Shown here piece by piece: positions 19,981-31,678 of a DNA stretch of 64,000 nt. The notes under the pieces were generated by a model, which was given only the letters and a program-made list of their open reading frames with translations, did not search any database and was not told the origin of the DNA. Position 1 is the stretch's first letter, and each line of letters opens with the position of its first letter. Position numbers and translations under genes: made by a program. This DNA comes from Closterium sp. NIES-65 (lineage: Eukaryota; Streptophyta; Zygnematophyceae; Desmidiales; Closteriaceae): NCBI GenBank assembly GCA_948144175.1, contig CANXME010002546.1, forward strand, positions 1 to 64,000, in the 5' to 3' direction.

Positions 19981-22527
19981 AGGCGTGCTGCTGGTGCTGG
20001 TGGTTCTTCGGCTGCAGAGGGCACTGCTGCTGCGCGCCCCGCCGGTGCTCGTACTGTGGGTGCTGGAGCTGCTGAGTCTGAGAGTTCTCCTGGAGCTGGT
20101 CGTGCTGAGGGTGTTGGCGCTGAGCCTGCCGTTGGCGGCCCGACTGACAGTGCTCCTGGTGCTGCGGCTGGAGGTTCTGGAGCTTCTGGTGGTGCTGCTG
20201 GAGGTGCTGCTGGAGTGGGTGCTCCTGCCGGGGCTGCTGGTGCTGTTCCTGCTGTTTCTAGCGTCGCCGCGCGGCCCCGACCGTACTTCGTTCCGCTCCT
20301 GCAGCAGGTTCTTGGTCTTCCACCTCCTCCTCCTCCCTTAGAGGGTCCGCAGCCTGTCCGGTCACAGCCACAGCTACAGCCTGCCTCCCCTTTGCCTGCT
20401 CCTTCTCCCTACGCTGGTCCGACTGGAGGTCTTACTGAGCGTCGTGAGCCTGCGTCTCGTCCTGTGTCGCCTGTTCGTACTGAGCGCGCTAGTGGTCGCG
20501 GGTCGCGTCAGCGTCCTCCTCCTGTCCCTGGCACGCACCGGATGTCACTGCGTCCGTCCACTGCTCCTCTGCGTGCCCCTTTGCCTTCTCCTCCTGCTTC
20601 CTCTCTTCCTGCTCTTGCCGACCCGGAGTCGGACGCTCTTCGTGCTGCCAGTCCTACTGTCACGCGTCTCCTGGCTACTGCTGTCACTGACCCCTCCTTT
20701 GAGTCGTCTGCTGCGTCTGCCCTTGTCACTGAGCTTGTCGACTTTGCTGCGCGCTGTCGTCTAGACTACGCTGCTCGTCTTGTCACTGAGTCTGAGTCCG
20801 CCTGTCCTCCGTCCGTCGGGGGTGAGTGTGCCCTTGGCACGGACGTCCTTGAGGACAGGCAGGAGGAGTTCCAGTGTCTGGCCGCCGCTTCACCTCGTCT
20901 CGCGTCTGTACTGCTAGCCCCTGAGGGAGACCCGGATGCACCAGACATCCCGACTCCGCGCTCTTACGCGGAGGCGATAGAGGGTCCCTACTCCTCTCAG
21001 TGGCAGGCAGCTATGGATGCAGAGATGGCTTCCTGGAAGTCCACAGGCACCTACGTTGACGCTGTTCCCCCTCCTGGGGCAAACATCGTCAGTGGCATGT
21101 GGATTTTCAGGGTGAAGCGGCCGCCGGGTTCTCCGCCTGTCTTCAAGGCGCGTTACGTGGCTCGTGGCTTCAGTCAGCGGCAGGGGGTTGACTACTTTCA
21201 GACCTTCTCCCCCACCCCGAAGATGACCACTCTTCGGGTTCTGCTACACGTTGCTGCTCACCGTGACTACGAGCTGCACTCTCTCGACTTCAGCACAGCT
21301 TTCTTGCAGGGCAGCCTGCACGAGGAGATCTGGCTGCGTCGCCCACCTGGCTTCACTGGGTCTTTCCCTCCTGGTACCCAGTGGAGTCTCCGGCGTCCAG
21401 TCTACGGTCTCCGCCAGGCGCCACGTGAGTGGCACGACACACTGAGGACTACGCTCGCGGCACTTGGGTTTGCTCCTTCCACTGCCGACCCGTCGCTGTT
21501 TCTGCGCACCGACACCTCTCTGCCGCCGTTCTACATCCTCGTGTACGTCGACGACTTGGTCTTTGCCACAGCTGACACTGCTGGACTCGCCTACGTGAAG
21601 TCCGAGCTGCAGAAGAGACACACGTGCACTGACCTGGGTGAACTGCGCAGCTACCTTGGCTTGCAGATCACCCGGGACAGAGCACGCCGCACCATTACCC
21701 TGACTCAGTCACACATGGTGCAGCAGGTCCTTCAGCGCTTCGGCTTCACGTACTCCTCGCCTCAGGCCACTCCTCTGCCTACTCGCCACTCGCTCTCAGC
21801 TCTGCCTTCGGATGAGTCCGTAGAGTCGAGTGGCCCGTTTGCAGAGCTTGTTGGCTGCCTCATGTACCTGATGACCTGCACACGACCTGACCTCGCATAC
21901 CCTCTTAGCATTCTCGCACGCTTTGTTGCTCCTGGGAGACACCGACCAGAGCACATGGCTGCAGCGAAGAGGGTGTTGCGCTACTTGTGCAGTACGTCGG
22001 GCATGGGGCTAGTGCTTGGAGGGCGCAGTCCAGTGGTCCTCACTGGGCACGCAGACGCTTCTTGGGCTGACGACCAGGCTACGCAGCGGTCGTCACAGGG
22101 TTACACCTTCAGCCTTGGTTCCGGCTCTGTCTCGTGGCGGGCTACCCGCTCGTCTTCTGTTCTCGGCTCCAGTTGTGAGGCTGAGATCTACGCTGGGGCT
22201 ATGGCTGCACAGGAGTTACGCTGGCTCACCTACCTGCTGACCGACCTTGGAGAGCAGCCTCGTTCTCCTCCAGTCCTGTACGTAGACAACAAGGCCATGC
22301 TGGCCTTGTGTCGAGAGCAGCGACTGGAGCACAGAACGAAGCACATTGCTCTTCGCTACTTTCTTGCTCGTGAGCTACAGCAGCGTGGACAGCTGCGACT
22401 TGCGTACGTGGCCTCTGAGGCCAACACTGCTGATGTCTTCACCAAGGCACTTGCGCCTTGTGATCATCAGCGTTGCTGCACGCAGTTGGGTCTTGTGCCT
22501 GTCTTGCCTCACTTGCTCTCCTCTTGA
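19981..22527 (+). CDS. Copia-A2 polyprotein, RT-RNase H part (same frame, after TAG)
   Basis: This frame is continuous with the upstream one except for the single TAG at 19,978-19,980, so it is the second half of one polyprotein. A Gly/Ala-rich linker comes first. RT has MWIFRVKRPPGSPPVFKARY and STAFLQGSLHEEIWLRRP, RPVYGLRQAPREWHDTL and the catalytic LVYVDDLVFATA near 21,540. RNase H has TGHADASWADD, SSCEAEIYAG and LYVDNKAMLAL, ending after ANTADVFTKAL. All catalytic residues are present. Translation would need readthrough of the TAG, or the stop is simply a new null mutation; I favour the latter. Confidence 0.9.
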   Translation, partial: RRAAGAGGSSAAEGTAAARPAGARTVGAGAAESESSPGAGRAEGVGAEPAVGGPTDSAPGAAAGGSGASGGAAGGAAGVGAPAGAAGAVPAVSSVAARPRPYFVPLLQQVLGLPPPPPPLEGPQPVRSQPQLQPASPLPAPSPYAGPTGGLTERREPASRPVSPVRTERASGRGSRQRPPPVPGTHRMSLRPSTAPLRAPLPSPPASSLPALADPESDALRAASPTVTRLLATAVTDPSFESSAASALVTELVDFAARCRLDYAARLVTESESACPPSVGGECALGTDVLEDRQEEFQCLAAASPRLASVLLAPEGDPDAPDIPTPRSYAEAIEGPYSSQWQAAMDAEMASWKSTGTYVDAVPPPGANIVSGMWIFRVKRPPGSPPVFKARYVARGFSQRQGVDYFQTFSPTPKMTTLRVLLHVAAHRDYELHSLDFSTAFLQGSLHEEIWLRRPPGFTGSFPPGTQWSLRRPVYGLRQAPREWHDTLRTTLAALGFAPSTADPSLFLRTDTSLPPFYILVYVDDLVFATADTAGLAYVKSELQKRHTCTDLGELRSYLGLQITRDRARRTITLTQSHMVQQVLQRFGFTYSSPQATPLPTRHSLSALPSDESVESSGPFAELVGCLMYLMTCTRPDLAYPLSILARFVAPGRHRPEHMAAAKRVLRYLCSTSGMGLVLGGRSPVVLTGHADASWADDQATQRSSQGYTFSLGSGSVSWRATRSSSVLGSSCEAEIYAGAMAAQELRWLTYLLTDLGEQPRSPPVLYVDNKAMLALCREQRLEHRTKHIALRYFLARELQQRGQLRLAYVASEANTADVFTKALAPCDHQRCCTQLGLVPVLPHLLSS

Positions 22528-22724
22528 CCTTGCTTGTACTTTCGCATATATATACTCTTGCTCTTGTATATCTCTATATATGATCTTGCATGTGAACTGG
22601 CCTTGTGGCCTTTGAACTTGTGCTCGGAATGCGTGGTGACTTTGTGATCCACCCTGAGCTTTGCTTTGCTTTGCTTGACCGGTCTTGTGACCCCTTGTTC
22701 TCCCCCACTTTGCCTATGGGGGTG

Positions 22725-22856
22725 TGTCAGAACTTATAGCTTACTTGTTTCTGTAGGCTATAGTGGGGTATCCCATAGGGGGTACAACCCAATTAGGGTT
22801 TCCTATTTGTACTCACTTCGTTCATAGTCATTTCACCTCTCGTTCGTACTTTCTCA
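22725..22856 (+). repeat. 3' LTR of copia-A2
   Basis: 132 bp, with no difference from the 5' LTR when read base by base. It is followed by the target duplication GATTG. Confidence 0.95.
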
Positions 22857-23204
22857 GATTGAACAACTCCTGGAGGTTACGCGAAAGTCAAAGGTCAGCG
22901 ACCTTTGACCTGACAAGTACAGTGCGACAGCAAGGACAAACAACTGACTCACTATTGAGCAATTACCCAAGTCATCACTGTATCGAACCGCAACAGCAAC
23001 AGCAAAACAGTTATTAGTTATAACCCTTCATATTCCCTTGTACTCTTATAAAAGCTTGTATCTCTTTGTTTTAATCAATCTACTTTGCCCTCACATACCA
23101 GCGCAAGGTGGTTCACAAACCTTTCATTAAACGCTTCCGCTATTACATTGTCATACTCAGAATTTAGTCCTGCAAAGATCCTAAGGGCTTTTCTCAGCCC
23201 AACA
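22857..23204 (+). repeat. 3' LTR of copia-B, right part
   Basis: It restarts with the duplicated GATTG and matches 8,396-8,739, including CTTATAAAAGC. It ends CAGCCCAACA, followed by the AACAC duplication. Confidence 0.92.
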
Positions 23205-23408
23205 AACACAGCACATAGTGACAAGCATCATGCACTTTCTCTTTGTCCTTTCTTTCCACTGGGGTCACAGATTTCGCCGGCCGTCTGGTTTTTTGCTTGC
23301 GACAGATGTCCACCACTTCGTGCCAGCACACGTAATGTCGTGCCGAAATTTAGGGGAATCCCAGGTTACGGGCTAGGGTGGTTATGGGAAAGTGGGGAGG
23401 GAGGGGGG
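23205..23408. other. Sequence between copia-B and copia-A3
   Basis: About 200 bp of mixed composition ending in a G-rich run. I see no gene, RNA or repeat copy in it. Confidence 0.5.
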
Positions 23409-23504
23409 TGTCAAACATGGGTTAGCCTTTAGGGGGTACATTTCACTAGGGTTTCCTACTTGTACTCCAACAACTTTCTAGTTCATCACTTCTTGATTCT
23501 GACA
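23409..23504 (+). repeat. 5' LTR of copia-A3 (internally deleted)
   Basis: From TGTCAAACATGGG to TTGATTCTGACA. Compared with the 3' LTR, the stretch between TGTCAAACA and GGGTTAGCC is missing. Confidence 0.88.
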
Positions 23505-23918
23505 TGGTATTAAGAGCTTAGGTTCTAGACCTAAGGGCCCACCGTTCCGCTAGAGGTGCCCTCGTGCGCCCCTTTTTTTTTAGCGCCCTCGTGCGCCTCT
23601 CCCCTAGTGCGCCCTTGTGCGCTCTCCTCTCACGCTGCCCGTGTGCAGCCCGCTAGCAGCCCGAGCGCGGCCCCGCTGTTTTAGCGAGCGTAGGAAATCC
23701 GCCGCCTAGGGCGGCCCGATTTTTTTCTCGCGAGCCCCAGCAGGCCGTCGCTCGTTGGCCCCGCTCGCCCCTAGGCCGACGCGCGACCCACAGCCGCCCA
23801 CCCGTAGGTCGCAGCCAGCGCGCCGCGGCGATCGCGCGCCGGCTGCTGCAGCTCGCGCTTAGCCACCGCTAGAACGCAACCACGGCCCGCGTGCAGCCGC
23901 ACCCTAGGCGCCGCCGCA

Positions 23919-25490
23919 TGTGAGAATAGTAGCTATAGTGAGGAGCCACAGCTAGGTAAGTCCTAGGTAGGCAAGTGTAAGTTACGGCAAAGAGAAGAAG
24001 GATTTCACTAGCAGCAATGAGGAAACATATAGCAAACCCTAGATGGGTTGTACCCGCTATAGAGCACCCCACTACAGGCTAGATTATAACATTCTGACAC
24101 ACCCCCATAGCCAAAGTGGGGTGTAATCAGCACAATGAGCAGGTATAGCAGGAGTTCACAATAGTAAGCAAAGCTAGAGTTAATCACAGCGGGCAAGTGA
24201 GGAGGAGGAGGAACTGTGAAGGAGAGAAGATGCGAGGCAACGACTGAAGCTGCAGAGGCACGGGCACAGGAGCGGCTGACTAAGTGGCTATCGAAGCAAG
24301 GGCGACGGACTACTGGAGTGACTGGCTCCGTGGCTATAGACGAGCGGCAGGAGCAACGGACCCACTGGCGACTGGTGCAACAGGCTCACTGGCTACCGAA
24401 GCAAGGGCGACGGACTACAGGCGCTGCAGGCGACACGACAGCTACGTTCACACAACCTCCTCCAACTGCCCCACACCCTCGACACAAACCCCCTGCTGAA
24501 CCCTAGCTCCACTTCCACGGCACCCCCCTTAAACCCTAAACCCTAGGCTCCCACACACCCACCCCCCTCAGCGGCAGCTGCAGTAGTGGGAGACGAGGGA
24601 GGAGGAGGAGCAAGGGGAGGAACTCACAACCGCCACCCCCACACCCGCCACCCCCAAACCCTAACGCAGGTAGGAGCGCGGGAAGCAGTAGGGGTGGGTC
24701 ACGGAGGGAAAGGGAGGCGGCGGGGGGTCTCCAGGGCGCCACGAAAAAGTAGGGCGCGGGCCCCCCGAGGGCGCCACAGCGGGTGACGGGAGGGGGGCCG
24801 CGCACGGGCCCACGAGGGCGGCTCGACGGGCGACGGAAGGGGCCGCGCGCGGGCCCCCAAGGCGCCGCGACGAGGCGACGGTTGGGGCCGGCGCGCGGGC
24901 CCCCAAGGCGCCGCGACAAGGCGACGGGAGGGGCCGGCTCGCGGGCCCCCAGGGCCCCGCGACAAGGCGACGGGAGGGGCCGGCGCGCGGGCCCCCAAAG
25001 CGCCGCGACGAGGCGACGGGAGGGGCCTGCGCGCGGGCCTCTAAGGCGCCGCGACGAAGGGACGGGAGGGGGCCGGCGCGCGGGCCCCCAGGGCGCCGCG
25101 ACGAGGCGACGGGAGGAGGGCGACGCGCGGGCCCCCAGGGCGCCACACGAAGCAAGAAACCGCCGCGCGCCTCGGGGCGCACGGCGGGCAGAAAACCGCC
25201 ACGCGCCCCGAGCGCGTGGCGGGAAGAAAAATCGAAGGTCGCGCGACACACAGTAGGGCAGCGGAAGCAGGTGGGCCCACAGGCCAGGAGCGTAACCGCT
25301 CTGATAGCATGTGAGAATAGTAGCTATAGTGAGGAGCCACAGCTAGGTAAGTCCTAGGTAGGCAAGTGTAAGTTTAGGCAAAGAGAAGAAGGATTTCACT
25401 AGCAGCAATGAGGAAACATATAGCAAACCCTAGATGGGTTGTACCCGCTATAGAGCACCCCACTACAGGCTAGATTATAACATTCTGACA
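23919..25490 (-). mobile_element. Non-autonomous LTR element nested in the copia-A3 leader
   Basis: It is a reverse-strand relative of 2,861-4,262. LTRs lie at 25,310-25,490 (5' in element orientation) and 23,919-24,098. The primer-binding site, read on the minus strand as TGCTATCAGAGC, lies near 25,297-25,308. The GC-rich interior at 24,540-25,250 matches the interior of the first copy. The flanks CCGCA and CCGCG agree at four of five bases, so the duplication is probable. Open frames in the interior carry only Pro/Arg/Ala-rich low-complexity sequence and I do not call a gene. Confidence 0.85.
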
Positions 25491-25705
25491 CCGCGCACCG
25501 AGCATAGGCCCGCCGTCGCGCCGCCTTACTCGCCCGAGCCGCGCCGCCCGAGTCGCGCCGCCCTGACCGAGCCGCGCCGCCCTACCTGCAGCACCTGCTC
25601 TTCCTGCTCCTACTGCTACTACTGTTGCTACTGCTAGTGCTACTACTCCTACTACTGCTACTGCTACTGCTACTGCTACTGCTACTGCTACTCCTGCTCC
25701 TGCCA

Positions 25706-28700
25706 ATGGCAAGTCCCACTGTTCTCACCTTTTACGCCGAGGGCCGCCCGATTAAGTTCGATGTCTGGCTTGATGACCTTCACCTGTACCTCCAGAGCAC
25801 TGCCAAGGACGATGTTTCCCTCTATGACCACACGTCCGGCGCTGCTCCCGCACCTCCCACTACTGCTGACAGGACTGCTCGCTCCCAGTGGCAGACCCGT
25901 GATGCTCATGCTCGCCTTGCCGTTCGCAGCCACTTGCCGTTAGATGATCGCGAGCACTTCGGCCAGCATAAGACCGCTAAGGAGCTGTACGACGCAGTAG
26001 TCGCGCGCTACTCCTCCCCTGCCACTGCTGCTATAGGCCGTCTCTCATTGCCCTACCTCTTCCCCGACCTGTCCGCCTTTGCCACTGTAGCTGACCTCAT
26101 CACCCACCTCCGTACCAGTGACCTCCGCTACCGTGCCGCACTCCCCCCCAATTTCCTCGCCAAGAACCCCCCCCGATGTACCTCACACTGTACCACCTTA
26201 TCACCCGCCCCCCTGACTCCCTTCGCACTGTCAAGGATCAGTTTCTCGCCCTCTCCCCCACTGACCTCACTGTCGACCTCCTCGAGAAGGAACTCCTAGC
26301 AGCTGAGAAGAGCATTGTAGCTGTAGGTGCCACTCGTGGTGACCCCCGCACCCCCTTCTTTGAGGGGTGCTCCCCCTCCCCCCTCCTCCCCTCCATTGCA
26401 TCTGCTGCTGCTGTCGACTACCTCGGAGCTGAGGGGGTCGGGGCCGCATCTGCTCCTAGTGGGAGGCGCAAGGGCGGCAGGGGCAAGGGGGGCAGGGGTG
26501 GTGGAGGTGGAGGCGGGGGCGGCGGCGGTGGAGGGGGTGGGGGGGGCGGGAGTGGTGGCGGAAATGGGAGTGACGCGGGTGGTGGGGGGGTCAGTGGCGG
26601 CACAGGGGGTGGTGGCGGCGGCGGCGGTGATGGGGGTGGTGGAAGCGATGGTGGCAGTGGTGGCGGCGGTGGAGCGGGTGACGGGCGCGGTGGAGCGGTG
26701 CAGCGTGGGGGGTTCGGCGGTGGCCAAAGGCAGCAGCAGCAGCCTCCCGGCGAGACTCCCTCGCCCCAGCAGCTCCGTGAGTGGTACTCTCAGCGTGGGG
26801 GGTCTGGGGGTGGAGGTACCTGCCCGTATGTCATTCGCACAAGTGACCGCGCTGGCCAGACCTGTGGGAAGTTCCACGCGGCGCAGCGCTGTTTCTTTTG
26901 CCTCGACGACGCCTGGCGCGAGCAGTTCCCTGACGCCTCTGAGCTGCCCCGCTGGGCTGATCTGCTTAGGAAGGGGATTGATATCTTTGCTCTTGATTAT
27001 GATGATATCCTTGCTGCTATGTATGCATTGACTATTAGTGCTGAGGGTGACTGTTACCTGAGTGTACCGCCCGACCCGAGTATTGGGACCTGTGAGGCTG
27101 CAGCTCTAGGTGCTAGCGCGTCTGCTGCTCTAGGTCCCGGTGAGGCTGCTGCTCTAGGTGCTAGTACGTCTACGTCTGCTGGTACCGCACCTACTGAGGC
27201 ACTGCACACCTTCACACTGGACTCAGGTGCTTCCCGCTGTTTCTTCCGCGACCGCACTGCCCTAGAGCAGCTCCCTAGAGTGTTTGCTGTCTCCCTGGCC
27301 GACCCCTCAGGGGGTCCGGTCCTTGCGACCTCCACCACTGCCCTCCCTTGTCCTGCTGTCCTGTCTGGCACGCTGTCGGGCCTCTACCTCCCCTCGTTCT
27401 CTACGAGCTTGGTGGCGGGTTCCGCGCTCGAGGACGCGGGTGTTCACCAGTTTACCCCGGCCTACGAGCGTGTGACGCACTGCACGTGCGCCCGGATGGG
27501 TCGTCACCTGGCTACCTTCACTCGGCAGCCGGGGTCGGACTTGTACACACTGACCACTGAGTCCTCTCAGGTAGCTGCGTGTGCGTCTGCGTCTGCGTAA
27601 GGTCAGCTGTCGGCTCCCTGCTTGTGTCGCTCCCTGTCACACAGGACTGTTCTCTGGCACCACCGCCTAGGTCACCCGTCAGTGCAGCGCCTTCGCGGCA
27701 TGCACTCCAGGTACCTTGTCTCTGGTCTTCCCAGGGTTCTCCCTCCCCTGCCACCCTCGCCTGCTCCTCCCTGTCTTCCCTGTGTCGAGGGGCGGCAGCG
27801 CGCCGCTCCTCACTCTTCCTCGTTCCCTCCCACAGAGGCTCCCCTGCAGACTCTCCACCTGGACGTGTGGGGCCCCGCCCGCGTCCGGGGACAGGGCCAC
27901 GAGCGGTACTTTCTGCTGGTCGTCGACGACTACACGCGCTACACCACGGTCTTCCCCTTGCGTACCAAGGGTGAGGTCCCTGATGTCTTGATCCCCTGGA
28001 TCCGCGCTGCTCGTCTCCAGCTCCGCCAGCGGTTCCAGTCGGACTTTCCTGTCCTACGTCTGCACTCTGACAGAGGTGGCGTGTTTTCCTCTGACCTCTT
28101 GGCAGCCTACTGTGCGGAGCATGGCATCCGCCAGACGTTCACTCTCCCAGCCTCTTCGCAGCAGAATGGGGTTGCTCAGCGCCGCATTGGTCTTGTCATG
28201 GAGGTCACTCGTACCTCCATGATCCATGCGGCTGCCCCCCATTTCCTGTGGCCGTTTGCAGTGCAGTACGCCGCGCATCAGCTCAACCTCTGGCCCCGTG
28301 TCTCTGTTCCGGAGACCTCGCCTACCCTGCATTGGACGGGGGAGGTTGGCGATGCGTCGGTGTTCCGAGTCTGGGGATGTCGAGCCTTTGTCCACGATAC
28401 GTCCACGGACAAGCTCTCCTCCCGTGCCGTTCCCTGTGTCTTCCTTGGCTTTGTCCCTGACGCGCCTGGCTGGCAGTTTTACCACCCCACCTCGCGTCGT
28501 GTCTTTGCCTCTCAGGACGTCACCTTTGACGAGTCGGTACCCTTTTACCGTCTCTTCCCCTACCGCACTGCCCCGCTCCCCCCCCCCGCCGCTCTTCCTC
28601 ACCCCAGGTGTCCCGTCGGTAGACCCCCTCCCTCCCCAGGATGCTGGTCCCTCAGGTGTTTCTCAGGTAGACCCGGTCGAGTCTGTCGAGGTAGCTGTTG

Positions 28701-31678
28701 ACTCTGGTCCTGCGCGAGGTGCTGAGCGTGCTGAGCCTGGTGGTGCTGGGTCTGGGGGTACTGAGACTGGGGGTGCTGAGCCTGGGGGTGCGGAGACTGG
28801 GGGTGCTGAGCCTGGGGGTGCGAAGACTGGGGGTGCTGAGCCTGGGGGTGCGGAGACTACGGGAGCAGAGACTGGGGGTGCTGAGCCTAGGGGTTCTGCG
28901 ACTGGGAGTGCTGAGCCTAGAGGAGCTGAGGTTGGGATTTCTGAGACTGACCGTGCTGTGCTTGGTGGCGCTCCCTCTTCACAGCAGCTGCGTGAGTGGT
29001 ACTCCCAGCGTTACAGCCTCCGTAGTGGGGCTACTGGAGCTGAGGGGGTCTGCTGGAGTTGGGGCTGGTGGCCCTGCGGGTGCAGTGTTGCGGCCGGAGC
29101 CTCCCTCCCCTCAGCAGCTGCGAGAGTGGTACGCTCGGCGTTGCAATCTCCGGAGTGGAGCTCCTGGTGTTGAGGTACCGCCCGCTGGAGGCCCTACTGC
29201 TGTTGGAGGTTCTGGCGCTGCTGGAGGTGCTGCTGGTGCTGGAGCTGCTGGTGGTGCTGCTTGTGCTGGTTCTGGTGGAGGTTCTGGAGCTGCTGGAGGT
29301 GCTGCAGGTGCTGGAGCTGCTGGAGGTGCTGCTGGTGCTGCTGGAGGCTCTGGAGCTGCTGGAGGTGCTGCTGGTGCTGGTGGAGGTTCTGGAGCTGCTG
29401 GAGGTGGTGCTGGTGCTGGTTCGTCTGGAGGTTCTGGTGTTGTCTCTACTCCTTCTGGGGGCACTTCACGGCCGCGGCCGTACTTCGTTTCGCTCCTTCC
29501 GCAGGTTCTTGGTCAGCCGCCTCCTCCTAGTCCTCCTCCCTCCTTAGAGTGTCCTCCGTCTGTCCAGTCGCAGTCACAGCTACCGCCTGCCTCGCCACTT
29601 CCTGGTCCTTCTCCCTACACTGGTCCGACAGGCGGTCTTACAGAGCGTCGTGAGCCTGAGTCTCGTCCTGTGTCGCCTGTGTCTCGTCCTGTGTCACCTG
29701 TTCGCGCACTGGTCGCCGTGCTCCGCGTGAGCGTCCTCCACCTGTCCCTGGCACACACTATATGACTCTGCGTCCTTCCACTGCTCCACAGCGTGTCCCT
29801 CTGCCGTCTCCTCCTGCGTCCTCTCTTCCTGTTCTTGCTGACCCGGAGTCTGACTCTCTTCGTGCTGCCAGTCCTACTGTCACGCGTCTCCTGGCCACTG
29901 CTGTCACTGACCCTTCCTTTGAGTCTGCTGCTGCATCTGGCTTAGTAGCTGAGCTTGTTGACTTTGCTGCTGCCTGTCGTCTAGACTACGCCGCCAGTCT
30001 TGTTGCTGAGTCTGAGTCTGTCTGTCCTCCGTTCGTCCGGGGTGAGTGTGCTCTAGGCACGGACGTCCTTGAGGACAGACAGGAGGACCTTGAGTGTCTT
30101 GCAGCCGCTGCGCCTCATCTCGTGTCCATGCTGATTGCCCCTGAGGGAGACCCGGATGCTCCAGACATCCCGACCCCGCGCTCTTACGCTGAGGCGATCG
30201 CGGGTGAGTACTCCTCTCAGTGGCAGTCAGCCATGGATGCAGAGATGGCATCCTGGAAGTCCACTGGCACTTACGTCGACGAGGTTCCCCCTCCTCGGGC
30301 GAACATCGTCAGTGGCATGTGGATTTTCAGGGTGAAGCGGCCGCCGAGTTCTCCGCCTGTCTTCAAGGCGCGTTACGTTGCTCGAGGCTTCAGTCAGCGA
30401 GAGGGAGTAGACTTCTTTTAGACCTTCTCCCCCACCCCGAAGATGACCACTCTTCGGGTGCTACTGCACGTTGCTGCTCAGCGTGACTACGAGCTTCACT
30501 CTCTTGACTTCAGCACAACTTTCTTGCAGGTCAGCCTGCACGAGGAGATCTGGCTGCGCCGCCCTCCTGGCTTCACTGGGTCGTTTCCTCCTGGTACCGA
30601 GTGGAGCCTCCGGCGGCCAGTCTACGGTCTCCGCGAGGCGCCACGTGAGTGGCACGACACACTGAGGACTACTCTTGCGGCACTTGGGTTCACGCCTTCT
30701 ACTGCTGACCCGTCGCTGTTTCTGCGCACCGACACTTCGCTGCCGCCGCTCTACATCCTCGTGTACGTCGACAACTTGGTCTTTGCCACTGCTAACACTG
30801 AGGCTCTCGCCCACGTGAAGTCCGAGCTGCAGAAGAGACACACGTGCACAGACCTGGGTGAACTGCGCAGCTACCTTGGCTTGCAGATCACCCGGGACAG
30901 AGCACGCCGCACCATCACACTGACTCAGTCACACATGGTGCAGCAGGTCCTTCAGCGCTTCGGCTTCACCTGGTCCTCAGCACAGGCCACTCCTCTGGCT
31001 ATAGGTCACTCGCTCTCAGCTCTGCCTTCGGATGAGTCCGTAGAGCCGAGTGGTCCTTACCCAGAGCTATTTGGTTGCCTCATGTATCTGATGACTTGTA
31101 CTCGTCCTAACCTAGCGTACCCTCTTGGCCTTCTGGCCCGTTACGTGGCTCCTGGTAGGCACCGAAAGGTGCACTGGGATGCTGCTAAGAGGGTATTGCG
31201 CTACTTGTGCAGTATATCGGGCATGGGGCTCGTGCTTAGAGGAGGGAGCCCAGTTGTTCTCACAGGGCACTCAGACGCTTCTTGGGTTGACGACCAGGCT
31301 ACTCAGCGGTCGTCACAGGGTTACACCTTCAGTCTTGGCTCTGGCTCAGTTTCTTGGCGTTCTACACGTTCGTCCTCAGTTCTCAGCTCCAGTTGTGAGG
31401 CTGAGATCTACGCCATAGCCATGGCTGCATAGGAGCTACGCTGGCTCACCTACCTGCTGACCGACCTGGGAGAGCGGTCTCGTTCTGTACGTCGACAACA
31501 AGGCTGCCATTGCCTTGTGTGAGGAGCACAGACTGGAGCACAGAACGAAGCACATCGCTCTACGGTACTTTCTGGCTCAAGAGTTGCAGGAGCGTGGTCA
31601 GCTTCGTCTGCGTTACGTGGCCACACAGACCAACACTGCTGATATATTCACCAAGGCACTTCAGTCTGGTGATCATTA
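25706..31678 (+). pseudogene. Copia-A3 gag-pol
   Basis: The ATG at 25,706 begins MASPTVLTFYAEGRPIKF, homologous to copia-A2 gag. A C8 homopolymer near 26,168 shifts the frame. Gag continues with a Gly tract and the same C-x13-C-x3-H-x4-C cluster, then protease TLDSGASRCFF. A TAA occurs at 27,598. Integrase runs 27,622-28,560. Frameshifts fall in the Pro/Gly linker (28,600-29,550). RT has a TAG near 30,419 and reads YVDNLVFATAN, so the second catalytic Asp of YVDD is Asn. RNase H has a TAG at 31,430. The copy cannot make an active enzyme set. Confidence 0.9.

Larger units (their letters stand above)
15296..22856 (+). mobile_element. Copia-A2 LTR retrotransposon, young insertion, TSD GATTG
   Basis: The two 132-bp LTRs (15,296-15,427 and 22,725-22,856) look identical base for base. 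The primer-binding site TGGAATCAGAGC starts at 15,428 and the polypurine tract CTATGGGGGTG ends at 22,724. The duplication GATTG lies at 15,291-15,295 and 22,857-22,861. The polyprotein is complete except for one in-frame TAG. Identical LTRs mean little or no time since insertion. It is the best template here for reading the decayed relatives at 1-1,787 and 23,409-32,084. Confidence 0.95.
8296..23204 (+). mobile_element. Copia-B LTR retrotransposon with three nested insertions, TSD AACAC
   Basis: The 5' LTR is 8,296-8,739 (444 bp) and the primer-binding site TGGTATGAGAGC starts at 8,740. Gag-pol follows, and the 3' LTR is split into 15,195-15,295 and 22,857-23,204 by copia-A2. The duplication AACAC at 8,291-8,295 and 23,205-23,209 proves that the halves belong together across 14.9 kb. 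Gag is interrupted by a composite insertion (9,099-9,909), and integrase by a TRIM (12,145-12,520). Protein order gag-PR-IN-RT-RH defines Ty1/copia. Several stops and frameshifts make it inactive. Confidence 0.92.

Noticed and set aside
24536..25340. Long Arg/Pro/Ala-rich frames on both strands
   Set aside because: GC-rich interior of a non-autonomous LTR element; no domain, and frames exist on both strands.
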